DNA of 51,827 nt from assembly GCA_902777335.1 (NCBI GenBank), contig CACYTF010000018.1, positions 1 to 51,827 on the forward strand. Direction: 5' to 3'. How positions within the stretch are numbered: position 1 is the stretch's first letter; every line of letters starts with the position of its first letter. This stretch comes from an uncultured Eubacteriales bacterium. GTDB taxonomy: Bacteria > Bacillota > Clostridia > Christensenellales > Aristaeellaceae. Positions 1-8,550 of the stretch are shown one piece after another. The notes under the pieces are model-generated. The model did no database searches, was not told the origin of the DNA, and saw nothing but the letters and a program-made list of their open reading frames with translations. A program made the translations under genes and the position numbers.

Positions 1-38
1 TGCTGAATGTTTCGACTTCTTCTCGTTTTATCCTTTTG

Positions 39-55
39 GTTAACACATTGTTAAC
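39..55. promoter_or_regulatory. inverted repeat GTTAACA-CAT-TGTTAAC
   Basis: A perfect 7-bp inverted repeat with a 3-nt spacer lies in the AT-rich start of the window, about 185 bp before the histidine kinase start. It has the size of a dimeric repressor operator, but no regulator can be assigned. The rest of the first 239 bases shows no gene; a weak TATGAT-like element sits near 170. Confidence 0.3.
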
Positions 56-239
56 TATCGCGCTCACTCTTCCTCGCTAAGTAAATGATGTCGCCCTGGG
101 GCCGAATGAAACCGCGGGGCGCGGCGGGCGGATTCTGTTTTTGGTATGGCAATTATCGGCAATTTGTGATATGATATTGGTATACCGCGAAATGCCGTGC
201 CGCGTGTCGGCGCCGTTTGAATCAATGGGGGAGAGTTCC

Positions 240-2675
240 ATGTTCAGCAAGCACTTCATACTGAACGAACAGAGCCTTTCGATCATCGAGCAGTTTGGCG
301 AACACCTGCCCGGCGGCTTCTTCATCTACAGGGCGGATGCGGGCGAGGAACTGCTGTACGCCAATCGGGCGGTGTTTGAGCTGTTCGGCTGCGATACCCT
401 GGAGGAATTCAGGGCGCTGACCGGCTTCACCTTCCGGGGCATGGTGCACCCGGCGGATTACGAGCGGGTCGCGGCCTCCATCAACAGCCAGATCAGCGAA
501 AACCGGTCGGATCAGGACCACGAGGAGTACCGCATCATCCGCAGGGACGGCGGCGTTCGCTGGGTGGACGACTACGGCCACTACGTGGAGTCCGAGGTCT
601 ACAACGGCCTGTTCTACGTGTTCGTGTCGGACATCACCGAACAGCGGGAGCGGGCGGAATCCGACAAGGCCGTGCGTTCCGCCGTCATCGAGGCGCTGAC
701 CCGCGTCTACGACTCGGTGTGGCTGATCAGCGATGTCAAGACCCAGAAGTTCGAGCTGTACCGGATCGACGAGAACATGGTGCACCTGCTGCCCGCCAAT
801 GTGGCCGTGCGGCTCACCCGCTTCTCCGACGCCTTCGCGTTCTACTCCAAGCTGGTGCTGGAGGAGGACCGGCAGGCTTTCCTGGAGGCGGTGACGCCGG
901 AGAACATCGTCCGCAACACCGAGAACCGGCTGATCTACTCGGTGCCCTTCCGCCGCGTGTTTGAGACCGGCGCGCGCCACTACCGCGTGGAGTTTGCCAA
1001 GCTGGCCCTGCCCGGCGGCAAGACCGGCATCGTGACCGGCTTCAAGGACGTGGACGAGGAGGTCCGCAAGGAGCAGCAGATCCAACAGGTGCTCCGGGAC
1101 GCCATCGACGCCGCCAACGCCTCCAACCAGGCCAAGAGCGACTTCCTGTCCAGCATGAGCCACGACATGCGCACGCCGATGAACGGCATCATCGGCATGA
1201 CTGCCATCGCCGCCAACCATCTGGACGACAAGGAGCGGGTGGCCGTCTGCCTGCGCAAGATCAACGATTCCTCCAAGCACCTGCTCTCGCTGATCAACGA
1301 CGTGCTGGATATGAACAAGATCGAATCCGGCAAGGTGGAGCTGCAGGAGGAGGAGTTCAGCCTGGCGGAGCTGATCGACGGCATGCTGGCCATGACCCGG
1401 CCCCAGATCCAGGCCCACGGGCACGCGTTCCAGGTGGACATCATCGACGTGGAGCACGAGCAGTTCATCGGCGACAGCCGGCGGATCGAGCAGGTCTTCG
1501 TCAACATCATGAGCAACGCCATCAAGTACACGCCCAACGGCGGCAGGATCTCCCTGCGCATCCGGGAGACGCCCACCCGGACGCCGGGCTTCGGCCACTA
1601 CGAGTTCATATTCGAGGACAACGGCTACGGCATGACCGAGGAGTTCCAGAAGCACCTGTTCGAGCCCTTCGCCCGGGCCAACGACAAGCAGACCGCCGGC
1701 ATACAGGGCACGGGGCTGGGCATGGCCATCACCCGGAACATCGTCAGGATGATGGGCGGGGACATCACCGTGGACAGCGTGTATTCAAAGGGCTCCAAGT
1801 TCACGGTCAACATGTACCTGAAGCTGCAGAACACCGATGCCGTCAACTACGACCGCTTCGTGGACCTGCATGTGCTGGTGGTGGACGACGACCCGGTGTG
1901 CTGCGAGTCCACCTGCGAGCTGCTCGGCGACATGGGCATGAACAGCGAATGGGTGCTCTCGGGGAAGGCCGCCGTGGACCGCGTGAAGACGCGGCGGGAG
2001 CAGGGCCGGGATTTCTTCGCCTTCATCATCGACTGGAAGCTGCCGGACCAGGGCGGCGTGGAGACCACCCGGCAGATTCGGCAGCTGGCGGGCCCGGACG
2101 TGCCCATCATCATATTCTCCGCCTACGACTGGACGTGCATCGAGCAGGACGCCCGGGAGGCGGGCGCCACCTCCTTCATCGGTAAGCCGCTGTTCCGCAC
2201 CAAGCTGGTCAAGCTGTTCAACGCGCTGGTCAACCACCAGTCCGGGGACGAGGGCATGGGGGACCCTCTGCAGCGGCTGGAGAAGATGGGCCTGGAGGGC
2301 CGCCGGATACTGCTGGCGGAGGACATGGAGATCAATGCGGAGATCGCCACGGACTTTTTGGAGATGACCGGCGCGCAGGTGGACTGGGCGCGGGACGGCG
2401 CGCAGGCCGTGGAAAAGCTGGCGGCCTCGCCCGACGACTACTACGCGCTGATCTTCATGGACATGCAGATGCCGAACATGAACGGCTGCGAGGCCGCCCG
2501 GGCCATAAGGGCCATGGAACGGCCCTACGCGAAGCGGATTCCCATCGTGGCGATGACGGCCAACGCCTTCGCCGAGGACATACTCAGCTGCAAGCGGGCC
2601 GGCATGAACGACCACATCACCAAGCCCATCGACGTGGAGGTGCTGGCGCGGGTGCTGGATACCTACGTGAAGTGA
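240..2675 (+). CDS. soluble hybrid sensor histidine kinase (PAS-HisKA-HATPase-REC-REC)
   Basis: The 811-aa protein has an N-terminal PAS domain (about residues 15-135), a second PAS-like sensory region (about 145-285), a coiled linker, a HisKA H-box SHDMRTPMNG with phospho-acceptor His308, a HATPase_c domain with N, G1 and G2 boxes (EDNGYGM, GTGLGM), and two receiver domains with likely phospho-acceptors Asp598 (IIDWKLPD) and Asp741 (FMDMQMPN). No signal peptide or membrane helix is visible, so it senses a cytoplasmic cue. It should run a His-Asp relay, but there is no Hpt domain or partner regulator beside it, so the output is unknown. The ATG at 240 follows a GGGGGAGAG ribosome site; an upstream in-frame ATG at 141 has none. 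It is monocistronic and ends at a hairpin. Confidence 0.9.
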   Translation: MFSKHFILNEQSLSIIEQFGEHLPGGFFIYRADAGEELLYANRAVFELFGCDTLEEFRALTGFTFRGMVHPADYERVAASINSQISENRSDQDHEEYRIIRRDGGVRWVDDYGHYVESEVYNGLFYVFVSDITEQRERAESDKAVRSAVIEALTRVYDSVWLISDVKTQKFELYRIDENMVHLLPANVAVRLTRFSDAFAFYSKLVLEEDRQAFLEAVTPENIVRNTENRLIYSVPFRRVFETGARHYRVEFAKLALPGGKTGIVTGFKDVDEEVRKEQQIQQVLRDAIDAANASNQAKSDFLSSMSHDMRTPMNGIIGMTAIAANHLDDKERVAVCLRKINDSSKHLLSLINDVLDMNKIESGKVELQEEEFSLAELIDGMLAMTRPQIQAHGHAFQVDIIDVEHEQFIGDSRRIEQVFVNIMSNAIKYTPNGGRISLRIRETPTRTPGFGHYEFIFEDNGYGMTEEFQKHLFEPFARANDKQTAGIQGTGLGMAITRNIVRMMGGDITVDSVYSKGSKFTVNMYLKLQNTDAVNYDRFVDLHVLVVDDDPVCCESTCELLGDMGMNSEWVLSGKAAVDRVKTRREQGRDFFAFIIDWKLPDQGGVETTRQIRQLAGPDVPIIIFSAYDWTCIEQDAREAGATSFIGKPLFRTKLVKLFNALVNHQSGDEGMGDPLQRLEKMGLEGRRILLAEDMEINAEIATDFLEMTGAQVDWARDGAQAVEKLAASPDDYYALIFMDMQMPNMNGCEAARAIRAMERPYAKRIPIVAMTANAFAEDILSCKRAGMNDHITKPIDVEVLARVLDTYVK

Positions 2676-2694
2676 AGATTGGAGAGAGAATACA

Positions 2695-2728
2695 GGGTGC
2701 AGGCGCGGTTCGCGCCTGCACCCTTTGT
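2695..2728 (+). terminator. rho-independent terminator of the histidine kinase
   Basis: A perfect 13-bp stem (2695-2707 with 2711-2723), a 3-nt loop and TTTGTT follow the kinase stop codon. It also separates the kinase from the convergent flotillin gene. Confidence 0.85.
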
Positions 2729-2740
2729 TATGAAAGCGGT

Positions 2741-4201
2741 TTAAATGTCTTCTGATTCACCGGCTGCATCGGAACCGGCCGGCGCGTCATTTGCGCCGTC
2801 CGCCGCGACCGCGGTCTGCAGCGCGGCGCGGCCCACCAGCCCGCCGGTGGATACGTCCTTCAGCATCCTGGGGATGTCCAGGCCCACGGCCTGCTTGATG
2901 GCCTCGAAGCTCTGCAGCATCGTGCCGGCGGTGTCGCGGGCCATCGAGGTGGCGCCGCCCTCGCCGAAGAGTATGATCTTCTCGGTCTTGCTCAGGGGCT
3001 CGGCCACGCTGGCGGCGATCTCGGGCAGCTTGTTGACCACCATTTCCAGCATGGCGGCCTGGCCGTAGCGCTGCATGGCTTCGGCCTTCTTCTGGATGGC
3101 CTCGGCTTCGGCTTCACCGCGCATGCGGATGGCCTCGGCCTCCTTCTCGGCCTCGTACAGCTGGGCGTCGGCCTGGGCCTGACGCTCGAACCGCTCGGCC
3201 TCGGCGGTGTACATGCGGGCGTCCTTCTCGGCGGCGGCCTTCTCGCGGATCTCCACGTTCAGGCGCTCGCGCTCGATCTCGACCTCCTGCCGCTTCAGAT
3301 CAGTCTCCTTCTCCAGGCGGGTCATCTCGGCGGCGGCGCGCTCGGCCTCGTAGGTCTTGCGCACGCGCTCCTGCTCGATCTTGTAGGCCTCGTCGGCCTT
3401 GGCCTTCTCCTGGTCGGATTCGATCTTGTAGCCGGCCTGCAGCAGCGCCAGCTGCTTGTTCTGCTCGGCGATGGCGGCCTGGGCCTCCACCTCGGCCTTG
3501 TGGCCCTCCTGCTGCGCCTTGGCGCGGGCGATGGCCGCGTCCCGCTCCTTCTGGACCACGTTCTGGATGGCCATGGTCTCGATGACCTTGCCGTCCTTGT
3601 CGGAGAAGTTCTGGATGGTCAGGTTGATGATCTCAAGGCCCATGTTGTTCATGTCACTCATGGCGGCCTTGATGGACTCCTGGGCAAACTTGTCGCGGTT
3701 CTGCACCAGCTCGGCGATGGTCATCTGGCCGATGATCTCGCGCATGTTGCCCTCCAGCACGTCCTTCGCCAGCGACTTGATCTGCTCGGCGTCGTAGTGC
3801 AGCAGCTGCTCGGCCGCGGTGGCGATGGAAAGATCGTCGGAGCCGATCTTGATGTTGGCCACGGCGTCCACCAGCACGCTGATGTACTCCTTGGTGGGCA
3901 CGGGCTGCGCCGTGCGGATGTCCACCTGCATCAGGCACATGTCCAGCTGGTCGATGCGCTCGATGGCGGGGATCCAGAAGGTCGCGCCGCCGCGGACGAT
4001 GCGATAGCCGAACTTCTTCGTGGCCACGGCGCCTTCCGGCGTGCGCACCTTGTAGCTGCGGCGCATCAGGCCGGAGATGATCAGCGCGGTGTCCGGCGGC
4101 GCGATCTTGTAGCGGGGGACCAGCTTGACCAGCGCGAATATACCGGCCGCGACGATCAGCAGAACCCACCACCGGGTCGTGAGAAACAGCAAAATATCCA
4201 T
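2741..4201 (-). CDS. floT: flotillin-like SPFH/band 7 protein
   Basis: The 486-aa protein starts MDILLFLTTRWW with one hydrophobic segment (about residues 3-25), followed by an SPFH/band 7 domain (about 30-220). A long Ala/Glu-rich coiled coil (about 220-420) carries the EA repeats typical of flotillins. Length and architecture match Bacillus FloT/YuaG, which scaffolds functional membrane microdomains. The chosen ATG at 4201 follows AAAGGAGG; an in-frame ATG at 4270 would add 23 residues unlike the family and lacks a ribosome site. No NfeD-type partner gene is adjacent. Tandem 15-bp sites lie upstream (4300-4335). Confidence 0.9.
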   Translation of the reverse strand: MDILLFLTTRWWVLLIVAAGIFALVKLVPRYKIAPPDTALIISGLMRRSYKVRTPEGAVATKKFGYRIVRGGATFWIPAIERIDQLDMCLMQVDIRTAQPVPTKEYISVLVDAVANIKIGSDDLSIATAAEQLLHYDAEQIKSLAKDVLEGNMREIIGQMTIAELVQNRDKFAQESIKAAMSDMNNMGLEIINLTIQNFSDKDGKVIETMAIQNVVQKERDAAIARAKAQQEGHKAEVEAQAAIAEQNKQLALLQAGYKIESDQEKAKADEAYKIEQERVRKTYEAERAAAEMTRLEKETDLKRQEVEIERERLNVEIREKAAAEKDARMYTAEAERFERQAQADAQLYEAEKEAEAIRMRGEAEAEAIQKKAEAMQRYGQAAMLEMVVNKLPEIAASVAEPLSKTEKIILFGEGGATSMARDTAGTMLQSFEAIKQAVGLDIPRMLKDVSTGGLVGRAALQTAVAADGANDAPAGSDAAGESEDI

Positions 4202-4299
4202 GGGGCGTCCTCCTTTCAGTCGGATGGGGTGCGCAGGCTCCCTGGCGTCCTGCTGAAAGGAGTGTACCAAATTGCGGACCGCGCCGCAATATCAACCTT

Positions 4300-4335
4300 C
4301 CAAATTGTCACGGGCGGATTCCGAATTGTCACGGG
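4300..4335 (-). promoter_or_regulatory. two direct 15-bp repeats upstream of the flotillin gene
   Basis: CCAAATTGTCACGGG (4300-4314) and CCGAATTGTCACGGG (4321-4335) differ at one base and are exactly 21 bp apart, two helical turns. They lie about 100-135 bp before the flotillin ATG and about 50 bp before the -35 of the divergent RNA gene, so either gene could be the target. The arrangement suits cooperative binding of a regulator; the regulator is unknown. Confidence 0.45.
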
Positions 4336-4387
4336 GGAAATCCAAAAGCGACGGCGTCGAAACCGCGGCAGGAGCGGGGAATTGCAC

Positions 4388-4416
4388 TTGACGGCCCGCG
4401 GGAATAGCCGTATAAT
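4388..4416 (+). promoter_or_regulatory. sigma-A promoter of the 4423-4641 RNA gene
   Basis: TTGACG at 4388-4393, a 17-bp spacer and TATAAT at 4411-4416. The predicted start (about 4423) coincides with the first base of the closing helix of the RNA. Confidence 0.85.
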
Positions 4417-4422
4417 GGATGT

Positions 4423-4641
4423 GCGGCTCCCGCGCGTCCGTGGTTGAAAGTCGATGCCAGTCGCAGGCGAAACGATCCACGTAAGCCGGGAAAATTCCGG
4501 TGAGCATGGTGCGGCTTAGAAGTAAGTCCAACCCGCCCGTACGCGGGCGGAGAGGGGCAGTAGTGGGGAGGCAGGGTCCTTAGGAGCGAACCCTCCGGTT
4601 GGCGAGTGTGGGGTCAAAGACCAGGTCGGGCGCGGGAGCCG
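4423..4641 (+). ncRNA. structured non-coding RNA, possibly raiA-motif (ArrA) class
   Basis: The ends form a perfect 12-bp helix (4424-4435 with 4630-4641). Inside are a CGTGG/CCACG helix enclosing TTGAAAGTCGATGCC, a TAAGCCG/CGGCTTA hairpin, a CGCCCG-TACG-CGGGCG hairpin, an AGGGT/ACCCT hairpin and a GGTC-AAA-GACC hairpin; CCAAC and GTTGG could add a long-range pairing. No ORF with a ribosome site occurs. The dedicated promoter starts exactly at the closing helix, so this is an autonomous RNA of about 219 nt rather than a leader. Size, clade and layout resemble the raiA-motif RNAs of Firmicutes, but that assignment is from memory. No raiA gene follows; metK is convergent. It is not RNase P, tmRNA, SRP RNA or a riboswitch I know. 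Confidence 0.8.
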
Positions 4642-4644
4642 TAT

Positions 4645-4697
4645 TTGAAAAGACGCCGGGCGCACTCCGCTTGCACAGCGGAAAGCGCCTGGCGTCT
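4645..4697 (-). terminator. terminator of metK
   Basis: A long stem (AGACGCC...GGCGTCT, with an inner TCCGC/GCGGA hairpin) spans 4651-4697 and is followed on the minus strand by CTTTTC. It begins 12 nt after the metK stop codon. On the plus strand there is no U tract, but it could still mark the 3' end of the facing RNA transcript. Confidence 0.8.
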
Positions 4698-4708
4698 GTG
4701 TCCAATGC

Positions 4709-5854
4709 TTACAGATACTTTTTCAGCGCATCGACCTTGTCCAGCTTTTCCCAGGGCAGGTCCAGGTCGTGGCGGCCGAAGTGGCCGTAGCTGGCGGTCT
4801 GAGCGTAAATGGGCCGCTTCAGGTCCAGCTCGCGGATGATGGCGGCGGGCCGCAGGTCGAAGCACTCGCCGACGATCTCGGCCAGCCGCTCGTCGCTGAG
4901 CGCGCCGGTGCCGAAGCTGTCCACGAACACCGAAACGGGCTTCGCCACGCCGATGGCGTAGGCCACGCCCACCTCGCACTTCTTCGCCAGGCCGGCGGCC
5001 ACCAGGTTCTTGGCCACGTGGCGCATGGCGTAGGCGGCGCTGCGGTCCACCTTGCTGGGGTCCTTGCCGGAGAAGGCGCCGCCGCCGTGATGGGCGTAGC
5101 CGCCGTAGGTGTCCACGATGATCTTGCGCCCGGTAAGGCCGGAATCGCCCTGGGGGCCGCCGATCACAAAGCGCCCGGTGGGGTTGACGAAGTACTTGGT
5201 GCCCTCGTCCAGCATGGCCTCGGGCAGCGTGGGCCGGATCACGTGGGCCATCATGTCCTGGTAGATCGTCTCCTGGGAGACGTCCGGCGCGTGCTGGGTG
5301 GAGATGACCACTGCGTCGATGCGCACGGCCCTGTCGTCGTCGTACTCGACGGTGACCTGGCTCTTGCCGTCCGGGCGCAGGTAGGGGAGCGTGCCGTCCT
5401 TGCGCACCTGGGCGAGCCTCCGGGTCAGCTTGTGGGCCAGCGAGATGGCCAGGGGCATGTATTCCTCGGTCTCGTCGCAGGCGTAGCCGAACATCATGCC
5501 CTGGTCGCCGGCGCCCTGGTCGTCGTTGGCGCGGGTCACGCCCTGGGCGATGTCGGGGGACTGCTCGTCCACGCTCACCAGCACCGCACAGGAGGTGCCG
5601 TCAAAGCCGTACTTGGCCCGGTCGTAGCCGATCTCCACGATCTTGTCCCGGGCGATCTTGTCGATGGGCACGTAGGCCGAGGTGCTGATCTCGCCCATCA
5701 CCAGCACCATGCCGGTGGTGGCGGCGCACTCGCAGGCCACGTGGGCCTCCGGGTCCTGGGCCAGTATGGCGTCCAGCACCGCGTCGGAGATCTGGTCGCA
5801 GATCTTGTCCGGATGACCCTCGGTCACCGATTCAGAGGTAAAGAAGTGTCTCAT
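4709..5854 (-). CDS. metK: S-adenosylmethionine synthase
   Basis: This 381-aa cytoplasmic enzyme makes SAM from methionine and ATP. It begins [17 protein letters not shown], and the family signatures [15 protein letters not shown] and [19 protein letters not shown] are all present, with the normal tripartite layout. The ATG at 5854 follows an AAGGAGA ribosome site; upstream in-frame residues derive from the riboswitch expression platform. It is monocistronic, controlled by the SAM-I riboswitch at 5924-6041 and ended by the hairpin at 4651-4697. SAM feeds methylation, including the DNA methyltransferase and radical SAM enzyme elsewhere in the window. Confidence 0.98.
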   Translation of the reverse strand: MRHFFTSESVTEGHPDKICDQISDAVLDAILAQDPEAHVACECAATTGMVLVMGEISTSAYVPIDKIARDKIVEIGYDRAKYGFDGTSCAVLVSVDEQSPDIAQGVTRANDDQGAGDQGMMFGYACDETEEYMPLAISLAHKLTRRLAQVRKDGTLPYLRPDGKSQVTVEYDDDRAVRIDAVVISTQHAPDVSQETIYQDMMAHVIRPTLPEAMLDEGTKYFVNPTGRFVIGGPQGDSGLTGRKIIVDTYGGYAHHGGGAFSGKDPSKVDRSAAYAMRHVAKNLVAAGLAKKCEVGVAYAIGVAKPVSVFVDSFGTGALSDERLAEIVGECFDLRPAAIIRELDLKRPIYAQTASYGHFGRHDLDLPWEKLDKVDALKKYL

Positions 5855-5884
5855 AGCGGTATCTCCTTGCAATATAATAGCCAA

Positions 5885-5908
5885 CAAAAAACCCGCCTTC
5901 GGCGAGCT
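5885..5908 (-). terminator. riboswitch-controlled attenuator before metK
   Basis: The minus-strand hairpin CTCGCC-GAA-GGCGGG is followed by TTTTTTG. It lies between the SAM aptamer and the metK ribosome site, as expected for a transcription-attenuating S-box expression platform. Confidence 0.85.
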
Positions 5909-5923
5909 GAAAGAATCCATCTC

Positions 5924-6041
5924 GCCTCATCTTTCGACTTGGGGGGAACCCCGCGTCGCAGGAATTGGCACCTCGTCGGCGCTGCCGCCGACCGGTTGCC
6001 GGGCATCATCGGGCCTGTCCCTCCGCCACTCTGGATAAGGC
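5924..6041 (-). promoter_or_regulatory. SAM-I (S-box) riboswitch aptamer
   Basis: Read on the minus strand, the region shows the S-box conserved blocks in order: CTTATCCAGAG, GGAGGGACAGGCCCGATGA, GCCCGGCAACC, GAGGTGCCAATTCC and GAAAGATGAGGC. P1 is formed by GCCTTATC and GATGAGGC. Binding of SAM should favour the downstream terminator and lower metK expression. Confidence 0.95.
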
Positions 6042-6060
6042 ATTTTCTGTTGTCAACGCT

Positions 6061-6089
6061 ATTATATCGGATGGCGTATTAAGAATCAA
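6061..6089 (-). promoter_or_regulatory. promoter of the SAM riboswitch-metK transcript
   Basis: On the minus strand: TTGATT, a 17-bp spacer and TATAAT (plus-strand ATTATA at 6061-6066). The start should fall about 12 nt before the aptamer. Confidence 0.75.
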
Positions 6090-6113
6090 GCATCACTGAC
6101 AATGGCACAATAT

Positions 6114-6142
6114 TTGACAAAACCGCCCTCAGGGTCTACAAT
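6114..6142 (+). promoter_or_regulatory. promoter for the 6175-murI operon
   Basis: TTGACA at 6114-6119, a 17-bp spacer and TACAAT at 6137-6142. It is divergent from the metK promoter with about 25 bp between the -35 elements. Confidence 0.8.
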
Positions 6143-6174
6143 AGAGGCATACAAAGGAAGGGGGCGGACCGTGC

Positions 6175-6810
6175 ATGGCGCTGATGATGGTCCATCTGCT
6201 GGCGGGCGACCGCTGGGCGCAGCGGCACCCGGCGTATCTGGATTGCCCGGAGTTCTACTACGGCGTCATCTCGCCGGACGCCATACACATCCGGGACGGC
6301 AACGACAAGTCCCACAAGGATGAGATCCACCTGCACAACTGGGGCCGGCCCCATCCCGACGAGGTGGTCGACTACTGGCGGGAGCACCGCACGCCCTTTG
6401 ACATTGGCTACGGCGTGCACGTGCTGACCGACGCCCAGTGGGTGCCGCGCTACCGACAGCGCCTGCCGGGCATTCTGAAGCCGGACGGCAAGCTGGACAC
6501 CGACATCTACTACAACGATACCTTCGTCACCGACTTTGCGCTGTACCGCGGTAACCCGCGCCTGGAGGCGGCGCTGAAGCTGATCGAGCAAGCGCAGACG
6601 CCGGGCGACCACCCGCAGCTGACCGCCTATGAGTTTTCGGAGTGGCGGAAGATGATACTGGAGCTCTACCGCGGGGCGTGCCCGAAGCACGACCCGGTGC
6701 GCTTCATCGACGAGAAGTACGTGCTGGATTTTGTGGACGATTGCCAGGCGATGATCGACGCGGTGTTTGAACGGGCCTGTGAAATCTGGAATGGGAGCTC
6801 TGGCGCATGA
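6175..6810 (+). CDS. putative zinc-dependent phospholipase C-like protein
   Basis: The 211-aa soluble protein has no signal peptide. The N-terminal half is rich in possible metal ligands: VHLLAGDRWA, YYGVISPDAIHIRDG and KSHKDEIHLHNW. The pattern H-x3-G followed by G-x-x-SPDA and clustered His/Asp resembles the Zn_dep_PLPC family (PF00882), many of whose Clostridial members are uncharacterised. The C-terminal half is helical and unremarkable. The ATG at 6175 is about 12 nt after AAGGAAGGGGG. It overlaps murI by four bases (ATGA), so the two are co-translated; whether it has a cell-wall role is unknown. Family membership is tentative. Confidence 0.65.
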   Translation: MALMMVHLLAGDRWAQRHPAYLDCPEFYYGVISPDAIHIRDGNDKSHKDEIHLHNWGRPHPDEVVDYWREHRTPFDIGYGVHVLTDAQWVPRYRQRLPGILKPDGKLDTDIYYNDTFVTDFALYRGNPRLEAALKLIEQAQTPGDHPQLTAYEFSEWRKMILELYRGACPKHDPVRFIDEKYVLDFVDDCQAMIDAVFERACEIWNGSSGA

Positions 6811-7577
6811 AGAATGACCTGATCGGCTTTTTCGATTCCGGCGTGGGCGGCATCAGCGTGCTGCACGAAGCCCGCAGGCAGATGCCCAACGAGAACTTCC
6901 TGTTCTACGGCGACAACCTGAACGCCCCCTACGGGCCGCGCCCCATCGAAGAGATTCGCGCGCTGTGCGCGGCGGGGCTGGACCGGCTGCTGGAGCGGGG
7001 GGTCAAGGCCATCGTCATCGCCTGCAACACCGCCACCTCCGCCTACGCCGAGATCGTGCGCGCCAAGTACCCCCGGCTGCCCATCGTGGGCATGGAGCCG
7101 GCGCTGAAGCCGGCCCACTTCGCCCGGCATGGCGGCGAGGTGATCGTGCTGGCCACCGAGGCCACGCTGCGGCTTTCAAAGTTTGAAAAGCTGATGGCGC
7201 GGTACGGCGACGACGCGATACTGGTCGCCGGCCATGGGCTCGTGGAACTGGTGGAGGCCGGACGGGCCCGCTCCCCGGAGGCGGATGCGCGCCTGCTGGA
7301 GCTGCTGGGCCCCTACAGGGGCCGCCAGGTGGACGCCATCGTGCTGGGCTGTACCCACTACCCGTTCCTGCGGGAGGGCATACAGCGCCTGTTCCCTCAG
7401 GCGCGCCTGTTCGACGGCCGGGAGGGCACGGCGGCGCGGCTGAAATACCTGCTGGACACGCGCGGCCTGCGCTCGGACGCCGCGCCCGGAAGCATCGAGC
7501 TGCAAAGCTCCGCCGGCACGGCGTCGATCGAATTGATGCGCGCGCTGATGGCGTCGCTGGACGATGAAACGGTATGA
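6807..7577 (+). CDS. murI: glutamate racemase
   Basis: This 256-aa cytoplasmic enzyme interconverts L- and D-glutamate for peptidoglycan. The N-terminal FFDSGVGGISVL signature is present. The two catalytic cysteines are in ACNTATS (Cys73) and LGCTHYPF (Cys182), and Asp10/Ser11 match the substrate-binding pair. The start overlaps the stop of the preceding gene (ATGA), which makes it the second gene of a two-gene operon. The stop codon sits inside the hairpin at 7573-7610. Confidence 0.95.
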   Translation: MKNDLIGFFDSGVGGISVLHEARRQMPNENFLFYGDNLNAPYGPRPIEEIRALCAAGLDRLLERGVKAIVIACNTATSAYAEIVRAKYPRLPIVGMEPALKPAHFARHGGEVIVLATEATLRLSKFEKLMARYGDDAILVAGHGLVELVEAGRARSPEADARLLELLGPYRGRQVDAIVLGCTHYPFLREGIQRLFPQARLFDGREGTAARLKYLLDTRGLRSDAAPGSIELQSSAGTASIELMRALMASLDDETV

Positions 7578-7610
7578 CCGCCGAGATCCCGCGGGATTTC
7601 GGCGGTCATA
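7573..7610. terminator. bidirectional hairpin between murI and mscS
   Basis: An 18-bp stem (7573-7590 with 7593-7610, one wobble pair) with a 2-nt loop includes the murI stop codon and lies between convergent genes. There is no clear U tract, so termination is likely but not certain. Confidence 0.55.
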
Positions 7611-7631
7611 TCATATGATTGCAGCAATGCC

Positions 7632-8546
7632 CTACTGATTGATGACGACCTTCTGGTAGTGGGGCATCACGATGCCCTCACTGTCAAAGCGCGCCTTGAC
7701 CCGCGTGCGCAGGTCGCGCTCGATGCGCCAGTGCTCGCCGATGGGGCACTGGGCGGCGATGCGCACCACCACGGCGTCCGTCTCGAAGGACAGTATGCTC
7801 ATGACCTCCGGCGCGGCGGTCAGGCCGTCGATCTCCCGGCCCGCCTTTTCCATCTCGTCCTTCAGGATCTCCACGATGTGGCCCTGGTCGGCCTCGTAGG
7901 GGCAGCGGATGTCCACGATGGCGCGCTTGTAGCCGCGGCTCATGTTCGTCAGCGTGCGTATGTCGCCGTTGGGGATCACGTACACATTGCCGTTGTAGTC
8001 GCGCACCACGGTGGTGCGTATGGCGATGGACTCCACCACGCCGGACAGGCCGTTGATGGTGACGATGTCGCCCACGGCGATGCTGCCCTCCATCCATATG
8101 AACATGCCGGAAATGATGTCCTTGATCAGCGTCTGCGCGCCGAAGCCGATGGCCACGCCGCCGACGCCGGCCACCGCCAGGATCGACGACACGTTCACCC
8201 CGAATATGCTGAGCACGATGGTGACGATGATGAAGTACATGATGTAGTTGAATATGCTGGTCACCAGCGAGCGGACCGTGTTGACCTGCTGGACGGACTT
8301 CATGCCCTTCTGGCCGCGCATGCCCACGATGGACGAGATCACGCGCCGCCCGATGCGGATGATGATGACGCCCAGAAATATCGCCAGCGCGGCCATCAGC
8401 AGCTTGGTGGTCAGCATCGGCAGCCCGGACAGGAAGTTGCCCGCGCGGTCGCCGGCGGTCTCGATGATGTCGCTGACCTGGGCAACGACCTCGTCCACCG
8501 GGGAATCCGCCGCCTCCGCCAGCGCGGCGTGTATGGGAAGCAGCAT
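7632..8546 (-). CDS. MscS-family small-conductance mechanosensitive channel
   Basis: The 304-aa inner-membrane protein has a short N-terminal extracytoplasmic stretch, three membrane helices (roughly residues 45-65, 90-115 and 120-145) and the MscS pore/vestibule signature VGGVAIGFGAQTLIKDIISG, then WMEGSIAVGDIVTI of the beta domain. It should open under membrane tension and release osmolytes. It begins 4 nt after the mocR stop, so it is the distal gene of a mocR-mscS transcript. A functional tie to that regulator is not obvious. Confidence 0.92.
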   Translation of the reverse strand: MLLPIHAALAEAADSPVDEVVAQVSDIIETAGDRAGNFLSGLPMLTTKLLMAALAIFLGVIIIRIGRRVISSIVGMRGQKGMKSVQQVNTVRSLVTSIFNYIMYFIIVTIVLSIFGVNVSSILAVAGVGGVAIGFGAQTLIKDIISGMFIWMEGSIAVGDIVTINGLSGVVESIAIRTTVVRDYNGNVYVIPNGDIRTLTNMSRGYKRAIVDIRCPYEADQGHIVEILKDEMEKAGREIDGLTAAPEVMSILSFETDAVVVRIAAQCPIGEHWRIERDLRTRVKARFDSEGIVMPHYQKVVINQ

Positions 8547-8550
8547 GGCC

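Noticed and set aside
222..1655. 477-codon antisense open frame opposite the histidine kinase
   Set aside because: Low-complexity translation rich in Val, His, Leu, Ala and Gly, typical of the shadow frame of GC-rich coding DNA; no ribosome site and the plus-strand frame has clear domains. The same reasoning removes the other long antisense frames (for example 4769-6082, 12474-13652, 28596-30806).
4423..4697. Decayed group II intron (GTGCG start, GAGCCGTAT near the 3' end)
   Set aside because: The apparent domain V strand lacks its partner, there is no reverse transcriptase, and the same bases are better explained by the perfect 12-bp closing helix and a dedicated promoter.
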